Source of the DNA: RGIG1828 sp045541875
GTDB taxonomy: Bacteria > Bacillota > Clostridia > UMGS1810
Direction: 5' to 3'
Assembly (NCBI GenBank): GCA_045541875.1
Contig: JAZQJX010000096.1
Location: forward strand, 80,502 to 144,501
Length of the DNA stretch: 64,000 nucleotides
The position numbers and the translations under genes are program-made. Below are positions 33,912-43,198 of this stretch, piece by piece. Under the pieces are notes generated by a model that did not search any database, was not told the origin of the DNA, and saw only the letters and a program-made list of their open reading frames with translations. How positions within the stretch are numbered: position 1 is the first letter of the stretch; each line of letters starts with the position of its first letter.

Positions 33912-35096
33912 ATGAGCAGAAAGTTGTTTACATCAGAATCAGTAACTGAAGGACATCCCGATAAAATCTGTGATCAGATTTCAGATGCTGTTTTGGATGC
34001 CATAATAAAAGAAGATCCCATGGCGAGAGTTGCCTGTGAAACTGCGGTAACAACAGGTATGATAATGATAATGGGAGAGATTTCTGCAAACTGCAGTATC
34101 AACTTTGCAGAAGTTGCAAGAAAAACAGTTGAAAGAATAGGATATGACAGAGCAAAATTTGGATTTGACTGTCACACTTGCGGCGTAATCACCAGTATAG
34201 ATAAGCAGTCTGATGATATTGCCCTTGGTGTTGATAAATCCTACGAAGCAAAGAGAACTTCAAACAACGAGGAAGATAACGGCGCAGGAGACCAGGGTAT
34301 GATGTTTGGATTTGCCTGTGATGAAACTCCTGAACTTATGCCAATGCCCATCTCTCTTGCCCACAAACTCAGCATGAAACTTTCGCAAATCAGAAAAGAT
34401 GGCGTCGTTGACTATCTGCGCCCTGATGGAAAAACTCAGGTTACTGTTGAATATGACGGCGATAAACCCGTAAGAGTTGACACAGTTGTAATTTCAACAC
34501 AGCATAGTCCTGATGTGACCATAGAAACAATAGAAAAAGATCTTAAAGAACTTGTCATAAAACCCACAATTCCTGCACATCTTCTTGATGATAATACAAA
34601 GTATTATATAAATCCCACAGGAAGATTTGTAATCGGCGGACCTCAGGGTGATTCAGGTCTGACAGGTCGTAAAATTATTGTAGATACATACGGAGGATAT
34701 GCAAGACATGGCGGCGGGGCATTTTCAGGAAAAGATCCCACAAAAGTTGACAGAAGTGCAGCCTATGCCGCAAGATATGTTGCCAAAAACATTGTAAAAG
34801 CAGGTCTTGCAAAAAAATGCGAAGTTCAGATTGCATATGCTATAGGTGTAAGTACACCCGTATCTGTATATGTTGACACATTTGGTACAGGAAAAATATC
34901 TGATGAAAAACTTCAGGAACTTGTAGTAAAAGTCTTTGATCTTCGCCCTGTTGCCATAATCAATTCTCTGAAACTCAGACGTCCCATCTATGAAAAAACC
35001 GCATCATACGGACATTTTGGAAGAGAAGACGCGGATTTCACATGGGAAATCTGTGATAAAGCCGACACCTTAAGAAAAATGGCAGAAAACCTTTGA
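33912..35096 (+). CDS. metK: S-adenosylmethionine synthetase
   Basis: Makes S-adenosylmethionine from methionine and ATP. 394 residues. Motifs GHPDKICDQ (14-22), 'GAGDQGMMFG' and 'GGGAFSGKDPTKVDRSAAY' are all intact. CGGAGGAATAAT precedes ATG 33912. No SAM riboswitch precedes it: only 17 bases separate it from the upstream gene. It supplies the radical-SAM and methyltransferase genes downstream. Confidence 0.97.
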   Translation: MSRKLFTSESVTEGHPDKICDQISDAVLDAIIKEDPMARVACETAVTTGMIMIMGEISANCSINFAEVARKTVERIGYDRAKFGFDCHTCGVITSIDKQSDDIALGVDKSYEAKRTSNNEEDNGAGDQGMMFGFACDETPELMPMPISLAHKLSMKLSQIRKDGVVDYLRPDGKTQVTVEYDGDKPVRVDTVVISTQHSPDVTIETIEKDLKELVIKPTIPAHLLDDNTKYYINPTGRFVIGGPQGDSGLTGRKIIVDTYGGYARHGGGAFSGKDPTKVDRSAAYAARYVAKNIVKAGLAKKCEVQIAYAIGVSTPVSVYVDTFGTGKISDEKLQELVVKVFDLRPVAIINSLKLRRPIYEKTASYGHFGREDADFTWEICDKADTLRKMAENL

Positions 35097-35125
35097 AAAA
35101 AGTATTATATGTAAACTTAAATAAG

Positions 35126-35153
35126 CCTCTTTGCATATTATAATGCGAAGAGG
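35126..35153 (+). promoter_or_regulatory. Hairpin that hides the ribosome site of the next gene
   Basis: CCTCTTTGCAT (35126-35136) pairs with ATGCGAAGAGG (35143-35153), 11 pairs with one G-T. The right arm contains the AAGAGG ribosome site of the 35162 start. There is no T run, so translation control or attenuation is more likely than termination. Confidence 0.5.
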
Positions 35154-35161
35154 TGTTTGCT

Positions 35162-35521
35162 ATGGTAACAACAATAATATATAAATCCCTTCTGACGTTT
35201 TTTGCCCTTTATGGACTTGTGCAACTGATAAAAGATGTTATAGACTTTTGTACAGACATCTTTAATGACAAAGAAAAGTGTACTTTGGTTATTAAAGTGA
35301 AAAACGGTGAAAACTCTCTTGAATACACGGTAAGAATGCTTATATGGAAAATGCTTGGTTCTTCGTCTTTGGGATATATCCCCGAAATTCTCATAGTGGA
35401 TATGGGTTCGGATGATATGACCGAAAAAATAGCAAAAAAACTGTGTGATGAATATTCTTTTATATATTACACAACATCTGAACTTTACGAGAAAGCGAAA
35501 GGAAATAAAGATGAGATATAA
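35162..35521 (+). CDS. Small membrane-anchored protein of unknown function
   Basis: A 119-residue protein with an N-terminal transmembrane segment ('IIYKSLLTFFALYGLVQLI') and a cytoplasmic part with alternating strands, 'CTLVIKVKNGENSLEYTVRMLI' and 'IPEILIVDMGSDDMTEKIAKKL'. This resembles the first half of a family 2 glycosyltransferase fold (strand, helix, then an acidic D-x-G-S-x-D loop) but is too short to be a complete enzyme. Its last 11 bases overlap the next gene, which suggests coupled translation. Start at ATG 35162 fits AAGAGG; the GTG at 35153 does not. Confidence 0.7.
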   Translation: MVTTIIYKSLLTFFALYGLVQLIKDVIDFCTDIFNDKEKCTLVIKVKNGENSLEYTVRMLIWKMLGSSSLGYIPEILIVDMGSDDMTEKIAKKLCDEYSFIYYTTSELYEKAKGNKDEI

Positions 35522-36461
35522 TACCTACAGTGAATATCTGAAAAATAAATATGGAGAAAGGGTATACAAAATACCTGTAAATCAGAATCTCACCTGTCCA
35601 AATCGGGATGGATGTCTCGGAAAGGGAGGATGCATTTTTTGCGGCGAGGAGGGGGCTGCTTTTGAGAACCTGCCGCCTGAGATGTGCATTGGAGAACAGA
35701 TAGAGAATAATATTGCATATATCGGCAAAAAGTATAAAGCAAATAAGTATATAATATATTTTCAGAATTACTCCAATACATATATGCCTTTTGAAGATTT
35801 CAAAAAAATGATTGCACAGTCAAAACACGATAATGTCTGTGCCATATACATATCCACCCGACCCGATTGCATAAGCGACATTTATATGGAATACCTGAAA
35901 GAGTTTTCACTTGAAACAGGATATGACATATGCATAGAACTTGGACTTCAGACAGTTAATTATAAAACTCTTGAAATCATAAACAGAAAACATACTGTGG
36001 CAGAATTTATAGATGCTGTTTTAACCGTTCATAAATATGGCTTTGAAGTGTGCGCCCATCTCATTTTAAATCTTCCCTGGGATAATATGGACGATGTGAT
36101 TGAATGTGCAAAAACAGTTTCTGCTTTGAGGGTAGAACAGGTAAAACTTCACAGTCTCTACATTCCCTATAACACGCCTCTTGCAAAGATGTATGAAAGA
36201 GGGGAATTTGATATGGGTTCATATCATGACTATATTGAAAAAGTCATAACGTTTCTTCGCTATCTTTCACCCCATATCATAATTCAGAGAATAATCGGGA
36301 GAGCAAAAGAAAGCGAAACCGCCTTTTCAAACTATGGAATGAGTTGGTGGAAAATTAAAGATGAAATTGATGAAATAATGGAAAAAGAGAACATACGTCA
36401 GGGTGATAAATGTGATTACCTCGGCGGAAAAGCGCTTAAAAATTTCAAATCTACGAAATAA
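35511..36461 (+). CDS. Radical SAM protein, YhcC/TIGR01212 family
   Basis: A 316-residue radical-SAM enzyme of unknown substrate. Fe-S cysteines are Cys29, Cys41 and Cys44 in 'CPNRDGCLGKGGCIFC', the C-x11-C-x2-C spacing characteristic of this family; an extra Cys35 lies inside the loop. Later segments 'IELGLQTVNYKTLEIINRKHT' and 'HLILNLPWDN' match the family barrel. ATG 35511 is preceded by GAAAGG and overlaps the previous gene. Bacterial members may act on RNA or sulfur metabolism, but that is unproven. Confidence 0.88.
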   Translation: MRYNTYSEYLKNKYGERVYKIPVNQNLTCPNRDGCLGKGGCIFCGEEGAAFENLPPEMCIGEQIENNIAYIGKKYKANKYIIYFQNYSNTYMPFEDFKKMIAQSKHDNVCAIYISTRPDCISDIYMEYLKEFSLETGYDICIELGLQTVNYKTLEIINRKHTVAEFIDAVLTVHKYGFEVCAHLILNLPWDNMDDVIECAKTVSALRVEQVKLHSLYIPYNTPLAKMYERGEFDMGSYHDYIEKVITFLRYLSPHIIIQRIIGRAKESETAFSNYGMSWWKIKDEIDEIMEKENIRQGDKCDYLGGKALKNFKSTK

Positions 36462-36482
36462 CGTTGAAAATGCCGAAAAAAC

Positions 36483-36511
36483 TTGTAATTTTATCAGAAG
36501 TTTGGTATAAT
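36483..36511 (+). promoter_or_regulatory. Promoter of the yicC-gmk-priA operon
   Basis: TTGTAA (36483-36488), 17-base spacer, TATAAT (36506-36511), 37 bases before the yicC-family start. Only 87 bases separate this gene from the previous operon. Confidence 0.75.
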
Positions 36512-36548
36512 AAAATGTAAAAATTTTTATCTTGGGAGATTATGCGTT

Positions 36549-37427
36549 ATGATAAAAAGTATGACGGGATACGGAAGAGCGGAACAACTCTTCGACAGTT
36601 ACAAAATCAATGTGGAAATCAAATCTGTAAATAACAGATACCTTGATGTTAACACAAAAGTGTACAAGCAGTATTCTTTTCTTGAAGAGGTTGTAAGAGA
36701 GTGTGTATCTTCATCTCTCAGCCGGGGAAAAGTTGACATTTTTGTACAGGTTGAACCCATAGGAGAGGAAGAAATTGTTGTATCTCTCAATGATGGAGTG
36801 GTTAAAGGATACAAGGATGCAATGACAAAAATTGCAGATGTTGCAAAAGTACCCGATGATATTACGGTATCATCATTTTTAAGACTTCCCGATGTGTTTG
36901 TAATTGAAAAACAGGAAAAAGATAAAGACAAAATCTCAAAAGATGCAAGGGAAGTAGTTGAAAAAGCCATTTTTGACTTGTCTCAGAATCGTCAAAGAGA
37001 AGGAGAAAGACTTAAAAATTTCTTTGATTTGTGCATTGTAAACATCAAAGATATTCTTTCTGTCATAAAAGAAAGATCTCCTCAGACAGTTGACGAATAC
37101 AAGCAGAAAATGAAAGAAAGAATTGAGGATATTCTATCGGGAGTTGAAGTTGATGAGGCAAGACTTCTTACAGAGGTTGGCATTTTTGCAGATAAGGTCA
37201 ACATTACAGAAGAGATAATCCGATTTGAAAGCCACTTAAAGGAATACTCTCATCTTCTCAATTCCGATATTGCAATTGGCAGAAAACTTGATTTCATAAT
37301 TCAGGAACTTAACCGCGAAGCCAATACAATGGGTTCAAAATGCAATGACTACATAATAAGCAAATCAGTTGTTGAACTCAAATCTGAAATAGAAAAACTC
37401 AGAGAGCAAGTACAGAATATCGAATAG
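36549..37427 (+). CDS. YicC/YloC family endoribonuclease
   Basis: A 292-residue protein of the YicC family, proposed endoribonucleases acting on RNA ends. Starts 'MIKSMTGYGRAE', the family hallmark, with 'EIKSVNNRYLDV' next and C-terminal 'KLDFIIQELNREANTMGSK' followed by 'ELKSEIEKLREQVQNIE'. TTGGGAGA lies upstream. Heads the classic Firmicute order yicC-remA-gmk-rpoZ-priA. Confidence 0.93.
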   Translation: MIKSMTGYGRAEQLFDSYKINVEIKSVNNRYLDVNTKVYKQYSFLEEVVRECVSSSLSRGKVDIFVQVEPIGEEEIVVSLNDGVVKGYKDAMTKIADVAKVPDDITVSSFLRLPDVFVIEKQEKDKDKISKDAREVVEKAIFDLSQNRQREGERLKNFFDLCIVNIKDILSVIKERSPQTVDEYKQKMKERIEDILSGVEVDEARLLTEVGIFADKVNITEEIIRFESHLKEYSHLLNSDIAIGRKLDFIIQELNREANTMGSKCNDYIISKSVVELKSEIEKLREQVQNIE

Positions 37428-37438
37428 GAGAAGATTTG

Positions 37439-37711
37439 ATGAAATTAATTAACATAGGTTTTGGCAGCATAGTTTCACAGGAAAGAGTTGTTGCAGTAAT
37501 AAGCCCCGAATCTGCACCTGTAAAAAGAATAATTTCAGAAGCAAGGGAAAGAGGAATGCTTATAGACGCAACATACGGCAGAAAAACAAAATCGGTCATA
37601 ATATGTGACAGTGAACATATAATTCTTTCTGCAGTACAAACGGAAATTATGTCATCAAGATTCAGCAAAGATTTTGTGCATATAGGCGAGGAGGAAATTT
37701 CAGATGACTGA
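37439..37711 (+). CDS. remA: Extracellular matrix regulator RemA-like protein
   Basis: A 90-residue DUF370/RemA DNA-binding protein ('MKLINIGFGSIVSQERVVAVISP', with 'ARERGMLIDATYGRKTKSVI'). In Bacillus subtilis RemA activates matrix and osmoprotection genes as a ring-shaped oligomer; the role here is inferred. ATG 37439 follows AGGAG. Eight-base overlap with gmk. Confidence 0.92.
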   Translation: MKLINIGFGSIVSQERVVAVISPESAPVKRIISEARERGMLIDATYGRKTKSVIICDSEHIILSAVQTEIMSSRFSKDFVHIGEEEISDD

Positions 37712-38318
37712 TAAGGGAACTTTAATAGTTTTCTCAGGACCGTCGGGTTCAGGAAAAGGAACCATTCTTTCTAACTTTTATGATTCCTATGCAGATGACA
37801 AAATAAAATACTCAGTGTCTGCAACAACAAGAAATCCAAGAGAGGGCGAAAAAGACGGAGTTAACTACTTTTTCAAAACAAAAGAAGAATTTGAAAATAT
37901 GATATCCGACGGACAGTTCCTTGAATGGGCAAAGTTTTGCGATAACTATTACGGAACTCCCAAAAAGGCGGTAACTGACCTTGTGGATTCAGGTTATGAC
38001 GTGATTTTGGAAATCGAAACCGTGGGAGCAATGAATGTGAAAAAGAACTTTCCTGATGCGGTGATGGTCTTTGTTCTTCCACCTTCTGTGGAAGAACTCA
38101 AAAAAAGACTTTCCGGAAGAGGAACAGAAACAGAGGACGTCATAGAAAAGAGAATAGAGACAGCCCTTGGTGAACTTCCTCTGGCGCAAAAATATGATTA
38201 TGTAATCGTAAATGATGAAGTGGAGAAAGCCACAGAAAAGTTCTGGACGATTGTAAGGGCGGAACGATTAAAAACAAGTAAAAATAAAAAAACTATAATA
38301 GAGGTGTGTGAAAAATGA
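37704..38318 (+). CDS. gmk: Guanylate kinase
   Basis: Phosphorylates GMP to GDP. 204 residues. P-loop SGPSGSGKGT is at 11-20, the GMP-binding 'SATTRNPREGEKDGVNYFF' follows, then 'EWAKFCDNYYGTPK' and 'VNDEVEKA'. GGCGAGGAGG lies upstream inside remA. Overlaps rpoZ by four bases. Confidence 0.96.
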   Translation: MTDKGTLIVFSGPSGSGKGTILSNFYDSYADDKIKYSVSATTRNPREGEKDGVNYFFKTKEEFENMISDGQFLEWAKFCDNYYGTPKKAVTDLVDSGYDVILEIETVGAMNVKKNFPDAVMVFVLPPSVEELKKRLSGRGTETEDVIEKRIETALGELPLAQKYDYVIVNDEVEKATEKFWTIVRAERLKTSKNKKTIIEVCEK

Positions 38319-38614
38319 TTTATCCATCAATCAACGAAATTATGAAAGCAAAAGACATTGACAGCAAGTATACTCTTGTAATTGCCACAGCAAAAAGAGC
38401 ACGTGAAATCAATCAGTCAAAAGTAACATTCACAGAATGTAAGTCTGACAAAGCAGTTACCGTTGCACTTCACGAAATTGCTGAAAATAAAGTCAATCTT
38501 AAAAGTTCAGACGAAAATAAACCCGTAATCGTATCAGATGCGATTATGAATCAGATTCTTGAAGAGGATCTTTCAGCATCACTGGAAGAAAATTTAGAGT
38601 CTGACGGAGAATAA
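38315..38614 (+). CDS. rpoZ: RNA polymerase omega subunit
   Basis: A 99-residue omega subunit that helps assemble RNA polymerase. 'MIYPSINEIM' and 'YTLVIATAKRAREI' carry the conserved omega motif, followed by 'KAVTVALHEIAENKV' and an acidic tail. Position between gmk and priA is the Firmicute arrangement. coaBC (dfp), which often lies here, is absent. Confidence 0.9.
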   Translation: MIYPSINEIMKAKDIDSKYTLVIATAKRAREINQSKVTFTECKSDKAVTVALHEIAENKVNLKSSDENKPVIVSDAIMNQILEEDLSASLEENLESDGE

Positions 38615-38633
38615 TTAAACGGAGGGACAGAGC

Positions 38634-41087
38634 TTGGTTGCAAGAGTTGTTATAAATTCAAATACACTTTCAACAGATAGGCTCTATGATTACTCAATAC
38701 CCTCATGCCTTGATGAGAAAATAAGGCTTGGGATGAGAGTCAAAGTCCCTTTTGGTCGAGGAAACAGATTTCAAGAAGCCTATGTTTATGAGATTGTTCA
38801 AAAAAGTGAATGTCAGGGGTTAAAGTCAATATCCGATATAGTAAGCGATAAGACATATTTTGGCAAAAAGGAAGTGGAACTCATCGAATTTATGAGACAC
38901 AGATATTTTTGCTCATATATGTCTGCTATCCGCTCCTTTGTGCCCGCCGGCGTTAATGTGAAGTATGTTAATTACATATCCATTTCGCCCGTTGCTGATT
39001 CTTGCGAGGTTGAAAAATACTGCAAAAAATCGTCAGTCGGTGCAAAAATAATCAAATGCATTCAGGTCTATGGTGCCATGTCGGAGGATGAACTGAAACT
39101 TGAAACAGGTAAAACATCAGTCAGAGCCACTTTGAATAAACTCAAGGACAAAGGCTTTATTTTGATTGAACAAAGAGAATATGAGAATGTAAAAGACACC
39201 TATAAAACCTATGTCGAACTTGCAATTGACAGGCAAGATGCCTACGATCTTATTGATACCATATCAAAAAAAGCCCCTGCAAGAGCAAGAATCCTTGAGA
39301 TTCTTTCAGAAAACTATGACATTGAACTTTCCGAACTTCTCATGTATGCCGAAACTTCAAAGTCAACTCTTGATGCTCTTTATGAAAAAGGAATCATAAA
39401 TTATCGGAAAGTGGTATGCAATGATTCAAATATTTCCTATGACACTTCATATAAAAAAGAAAAACCTGTGCTCACAAAAAGACAGGCGGAAGTTGTGGAA
39501 GAGATTTCATCCTCTATATCATCCGGTGAAAAGGGCGCATTTTTAATTCATGGCGTAACCGGAAGCGGAAAAACAGAAGTGTATCTCTCTCTTATGGAAA
39601 AGGCAATCGAACTTGGAAAATCCGCCATAATGCTTGTGCCGGAAATTTCTTTGACGCCGCAGATGATATCGCAGATATTTTCAAGATTTGGCGATGACGT
39701 TGCCGTTCTTCACAGCAAACTTACCGTAAAACAAAGATTCAATCAGTGGAACAGAATTAAAAATAATGAAGTTAAGATTGCAGTCGGTGCAAGGAGTGCA
39801 ATTTTTGCACCCTTTGAAAATGTGGGACTCATAATCATTGATGAGGAACACGAAAGCACCTACAAATCTGAAATGTCACCAAGATATAACGCAATAGAAA
39901 TAGCAAGATATATCGTAAACCGGGACAAATCCACCCTTGTTCTTGCAAGTGCCACACCGTCGGTAGATGACTATTATAAGCAGGAACGAAAGGCATATAA
40001 ACTTCTGGAAATGCCTGAGAGAATCAACAAAGGGCCTCTACCTGAAGTTGAAATTGCGGATATGAGAAAAGAGATAGAAGAAGGAAATATGAGCATTTTC
40101 AGTAAATCTATGAAAGATGCCATAGATGAAACTCTCAAAAGAAATGAGCAAATCATTCTTTTTTTAAACCGCAGAGGTTTTTCAGGTTTTGTGTCATGCA
40201 GAAACTGTGGATTTGTTATGAAATGCCCGAATTGTAATGTATCTTTGACCTATCATAAAACCATTGGCAAGATGGTCTGTCACTATTGTGACTATAAAAC
40301 TCCCTTGAAAACAAAATGTCCCTCCTGTGACAGTAAGCATATACGCTTTTTCGGAATAGGGACAGAAAGAATTGTAGACGAAGTTCATAAATTATATCCG
40401 ATGGCAAGAGTCATCAGAATGGATGCTGACACCACAAGCGGAAGAATGGGACATGAAAACATTCTTGGCACATTTAAAAATGGTGATGCAGATATTTTGG
40501 TTGGCACTCAGATGATTACAAAAGGTCTTGATTTTGAAAATGTTACACTTGTTGGCATTGTTGCTGCCGATATGAGCCTTAATATGGATGACTACAAGGC
40601 ATGCGAGAGAACTTTCGACCTGATAACTCAGGTAATAGGCAGGGCAGGAAGAGCCCAAAAGAGAGGCAGAGCAATAATTCAGACCTATAATCCCGATGAT
40701 GAAACCATCATATACAGTGCAAATCAGGATTACAAAGGTTTTTATAATCAGGAAATACAAATAAGGCAAATGCTTGGATATCCGCCTTTCACTGAGTTTA
40801 TAAAGTTTCAGTTTTCGGGACAGTCAGAAAAAGAAACAAAATATGCCGCAAAAGACTTTCATGAAAAGGTTGTAAAGTCTTTAGAGGATTTCAATAACAT
40901 TATGGTATATGATGTTTCAGAATCTCCCGTTTTCAGAATTAACAATAAATACAGATACAGATTTTTAATAAAAACACCCTATAACAAAGACATATATAAT
41001 AAATTACACACAATATATGATGAAAGCATTAATAAATATAATGATGTAAGTATCAGTGTGGATGTGAATCCCATAAGCACTTACTGA
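38634..41087 (+). CDS. priA: Primosomal protein N' (replication restart helicase PriA)
   Basis: DEAH-type 3'-5' helicase that reloads the replisome at stalled forks. 817 residues. Walker A GVTGSGKTE is at about 308-316, Walker B carries DEEH, and the zinc-binding cluster CRNCGFVMKCPNC with CHYC and CPSC is intact. The start is a TTG at 38634, seven bases after GGAGGGA. No better ATG is available and the N-terminus matches the family ('VARVVINSNTLSTDRLYDY'). Confidence 0.95.
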   Translation: MVARVVINSNTLSTDRLYDYSIPSCLDEKIRLGMRVKVPFGRGNRFQEAYVYEIVQKSECQGLKSISDIVSDKTYFGKKEVELIEFMRHRYFCSYMSAIRSFVPAGVNVKYVNYISISPVADSCEVEKYCKKSSVGAKIIKCIQVYGAMSEDELKLETGKTSVRATLNKLKDKGFILIEQREYENVKDTYKTYVELAIDRQDAYDLIDTISKKAPARARILEILSENYDIELSELLMYAETSKSTLDALYEKGIINYRKVVCNDSNISYDTSYKKEKPVLTKRQAEVVEEISSSISSGEKGAFLIHGVTGSGKTEVYLSLMEKAIELGKSAIMLVPEISLTPQMISQIFSRFGDDVAVLHSKLTVKQRFNQWNRIKNNEVKIAVGARSAIFAPFENVGLIIIDEEHESTYKSEMSPRYNAIEIARYIVNRDKSTLVLASATPSVDDYYKQERKAYKLLEMPERINKGPLPEVEIADMRKEIEEGNMSIFSKSMKDAIDETLKRNEQIILFLNRRGFSGFVSCRNCGFVMKCPNCNVSLTYHKTIGKMVCHYCDYKTPLKTKCPSCDSKHIRFFGIGTERIVDEVHKLYPMARVIRMDADTTSGRMGHENILGTFKNGDADILVGTQMITKGLDFENVTLVGIVAADMSLNMDDYKACERTFDLITQVIGRAGRAQKRGRAIIQTYNPDDETIIYSANQDYKGFYNQEIQIRQMLGYPPFTEFIKFQFSGQSEKETKYAAKDFHEKVVKSLEDFNNIMVYDVSESPVFRINNKYRYRFLIKTPYNKDIYNKLHTIYDESINKYNDVSISVDVNPISTY

Positions 41088-41100
41088 CGGAGGAATTAAA

Positions 41101-41559
41101 ATGGCAATAAGAAATGTCAGAAAATTAGGCGATGAAATACTGAGAAAAAAGTCAAGACCTGTTGAGGAAATTGACTCTAAAATAATAACTCTTCTTGAAG
41201 ATATGGCAGATACAATGTATTACACTCAGGGCGTTGGTCTTGCCGCACCTCAGGTTGGAATTTTGAAAAGAATTGCAGTAATAGATGTTGGTGATGGGTT
41301 AATAGAACTGATAAATCCCGAAATAATAGAAACATCAGGTGAGCAGACAGACAAAGAAGGATGCCTTAGCGTTCCGGGAAAATATGGCTTGGTTTCAAGA
41401 CCGTATAAGGTTACTGTAAGAGCCACAGACAGAGACGGAAATCTTTTCGAGATGACAGGCGAAGGTCTTCTTGCCAGAGCATTTTGCCACGAAATAGAAC
41501 ATCTTGACGGGTATCTTTTTGTGGATAAAGTAACAGAATATGTAGAGGTTGATGATTGA
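41101..41559 (+). CDS. def: Peptide deformylase
   Basis: Removes the formyl group from new proteins. 152 residues with the three metal-site motifs: GVGLAAPQVG (44-53), EGCLSVPG (86-93, Cys88) and HEIEHLDG (130-137). GACGGAGGAATTAAA lies upstream. Overlaps fmt by one base, the common def-fmt pairing. Confidence 0.97.
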   Translation: MAIRNVRKLGDEILRKKSRPVEEIDSKIITLLEDMADTMYYTQGVGLAAPQVGILKRIAVIDVGDGLIELINPEIIETSGEQTDKEGCLSVPGKYGLVSRPYKVTVRATDRDGNLFEMTGEGLLARAFCHEIEHLDGYLFVDKVTEYVEVDD

Positions 41560-42500
41560 TGAAAATTATGTTTATGGGTACACCTGACTTTGCGGTGGTA
41601 TCTTTAAAAGCACTCTTTGAAGCAGGACATGAAGTATGCGCAGTTGTAACAATGCCTGACAAACCCAAAGGCAGAGGACACAAAATGGCACATACACCTG
41701 TATATGAAGCAGCATCAGAATACGGAGTGAGTGTATATACTCCTGAAAATCTCAAAAGAGAGACATTTGAAGAAATTTTAAAAAGTCACAACCCTGAGGT
41801 TATAGTTGTTGTTGCATATGGAAAGATTTTGCCTGAATATGTGCTTTCATTTCCAAAATACGGTTGTATCAATGTTCACGGATCACTTCTTCCGAAATAC
41901 CGGGGTGCAGCACCGATTCAACGTTCCATAATTGATGGATGCAAGGTGACAGGCATCACAACAATGTATATGGAAAAAGGACTTGACACAGGAGATATGC
42001 TTTTGAAAGAAGAGGTTGAAATCACAGATGAAGACAACTTTGAAACCCTTCACGATAAATTGGCAAAAACAGGAGCATCACTCATTGTAAAAACTCTTGA
42101 GTCTTTGAAAAACGGAACCTGTATTCCTGAAAAACAAAATGACGATGAGTCCTGTTATGCTCATATGATAACAAAAGAAACTTGTCTTATCGACTGGTCA
42201 AAAGATGCTTTTTCAATTCATAACCAGATAAGAGGTCTTTCACCTTTTCCGAAAGCCTTCACATATTTCAATTCAAAACAAATGAAGATTCTTTCCTCTG
42301 CCGTTTCAAATAAAAATCATAATGATATATGCGGTAAGGTTCTGGAAGTTTCAAAAGATTCGTTCACTGTTTCCTGCGGAAATGGAACAACACTTGAAAT
42401 ATATTCCATTCAGCCGGAAGGAAAAAAAGTTATGAATGTAAGTGATTATCTTAAGGGTAATTCAATTGATGTAAATACAAAATTAGGAGTGATTGTCTGA
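41559..42500 (+). CDS. fmt: Methionyl-tRNA formyltransferase
   Basis: Formylates initiator Met-tRNA using 10-formyl-THF. 313 residues from ATG 41559. The catalytic segment HGSLLPKYRGAAPIQRSI contains the SLLPxYRG motif, 'GITTMYMEKGLDTGD' follows, and there is a C-terminal OB domain. Starts in the TGATG overlap with def; the TTG one codon earlier is not needed. Confidence 0.96.
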   Translation: MKIMFMGTPDFAVVSLKALFEAGHEVCAVVTMPDKPKGRGHKMAHTPVYEAASEYGVSVYTPENLKRETFEEILKSHNPEVIVVVAYGKILPEYVLSFPKYGCINVHGSLLPKYRGAAPIQRSIIDGCKVTGITTMYMEKGLDTGDMLLKEEVEITDEDNFETLHDKLAKTGASLIVKTLESLKNGTCIPEKQNDDESCYAHMITKETCLIDWSKDAFSIHNQIRGLSPFPKAFTYFNSKQMKILSSAVSNKNHNDICGKVLEVSKDSFTVSCGNGTTLEIYSIQPEGKKVMNVSDYLKGNSIDVNTKLGVIV

Positions 42501-43198
42501 TGTATGGCTACTATGGTATTGACTATACTTATATCATCTTTATTTTGCCTGCAATTATAATCTCGCTTATTGCACAAATGAGGGTTACATCAACCTTTGG
42601 AAAGTATAATAAAATTCAGAATTCAAGAAATATGACAGGTTCTCAGGTGGCAAGAAAAATACTTGACCAGAACGGTCTTTCATCTGTTGTGGTTGAACAT
42701 GTTCCCGGAAATCTTTCCGACCATTATGATCCCACATCGAGAACCCTCAGGCTTTCAGATTCGGTGTATTCTTCATCGTCTGTTGCATCCCTTGGTGTTG
42801 CGGCACACGAATGTGGTCATGCCATTCAGCATGCAAAAGGTTATGCCCCTCTCAAAGCACGTCATAGCGTATATCCTGTGGTCAGATTTTCTTCCGCTGC
42901 ATCCACACCGCTTATAATCCTCGGACTTATAGTAAATACCCCTGCACTTTTGTATCTTGGAATAATTCTGTTTTCAGCAGTTGTAGTTTTTCAACTTATA
43001 ACTTTGCCTGTCGAATTCAATGCCAGCAAAAGAGCACTTGCAATACTCGAAGATAACAATTTTCTTGATTATGATGAAGTCAGAAGTGCAAAAAAAGTTC
43101 TGAGCGCTGCCGCTATGACATATGTTGCGTCTGCACTAATGTCAATAATGCAGATTTTAAGACTTTTGGTTCTTGCAGGTAACAGGAGAGACAGATGA
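42500..43198 (+). CDS. Zinc metallopeptidase, YugP family
   Basis: A 232-residue membrane protein of the neutral zinc metallopeptidase family (YugP, PF04298). HEXXH is present as HECGH at about 103-107, with an N-terminal transmembrane helix ('YIIFILPAIIISLIAQM') and further hydrophobic segments. It starts in a TGATG junction with fmt and overlaps rsmB by four bases. Substrate unknown. The same placement beside fmt and rsmB is seen in many Clostridia. Confidence 0.92.
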   Translation: MYGYYGIDYTYIIFILPAIIISLIAQMRVTSTFGKYNKIQNSRNMTGSQVARKILDQNGLSSVVVEHVPGNLSDHYDPTSRTLRLSDSVYSSSSVASLGVAAHECGHAIQHAKGYAPLKARHSVYPVVRFSSAASTPLIILGLIVNTPALLYLGIILFSAVVVFQLITLPVEFNASKRALAILEDNNFLDYDEVRSAKKVLSAAAMTYVASALMSIMQILRLLVLAGNRRDR

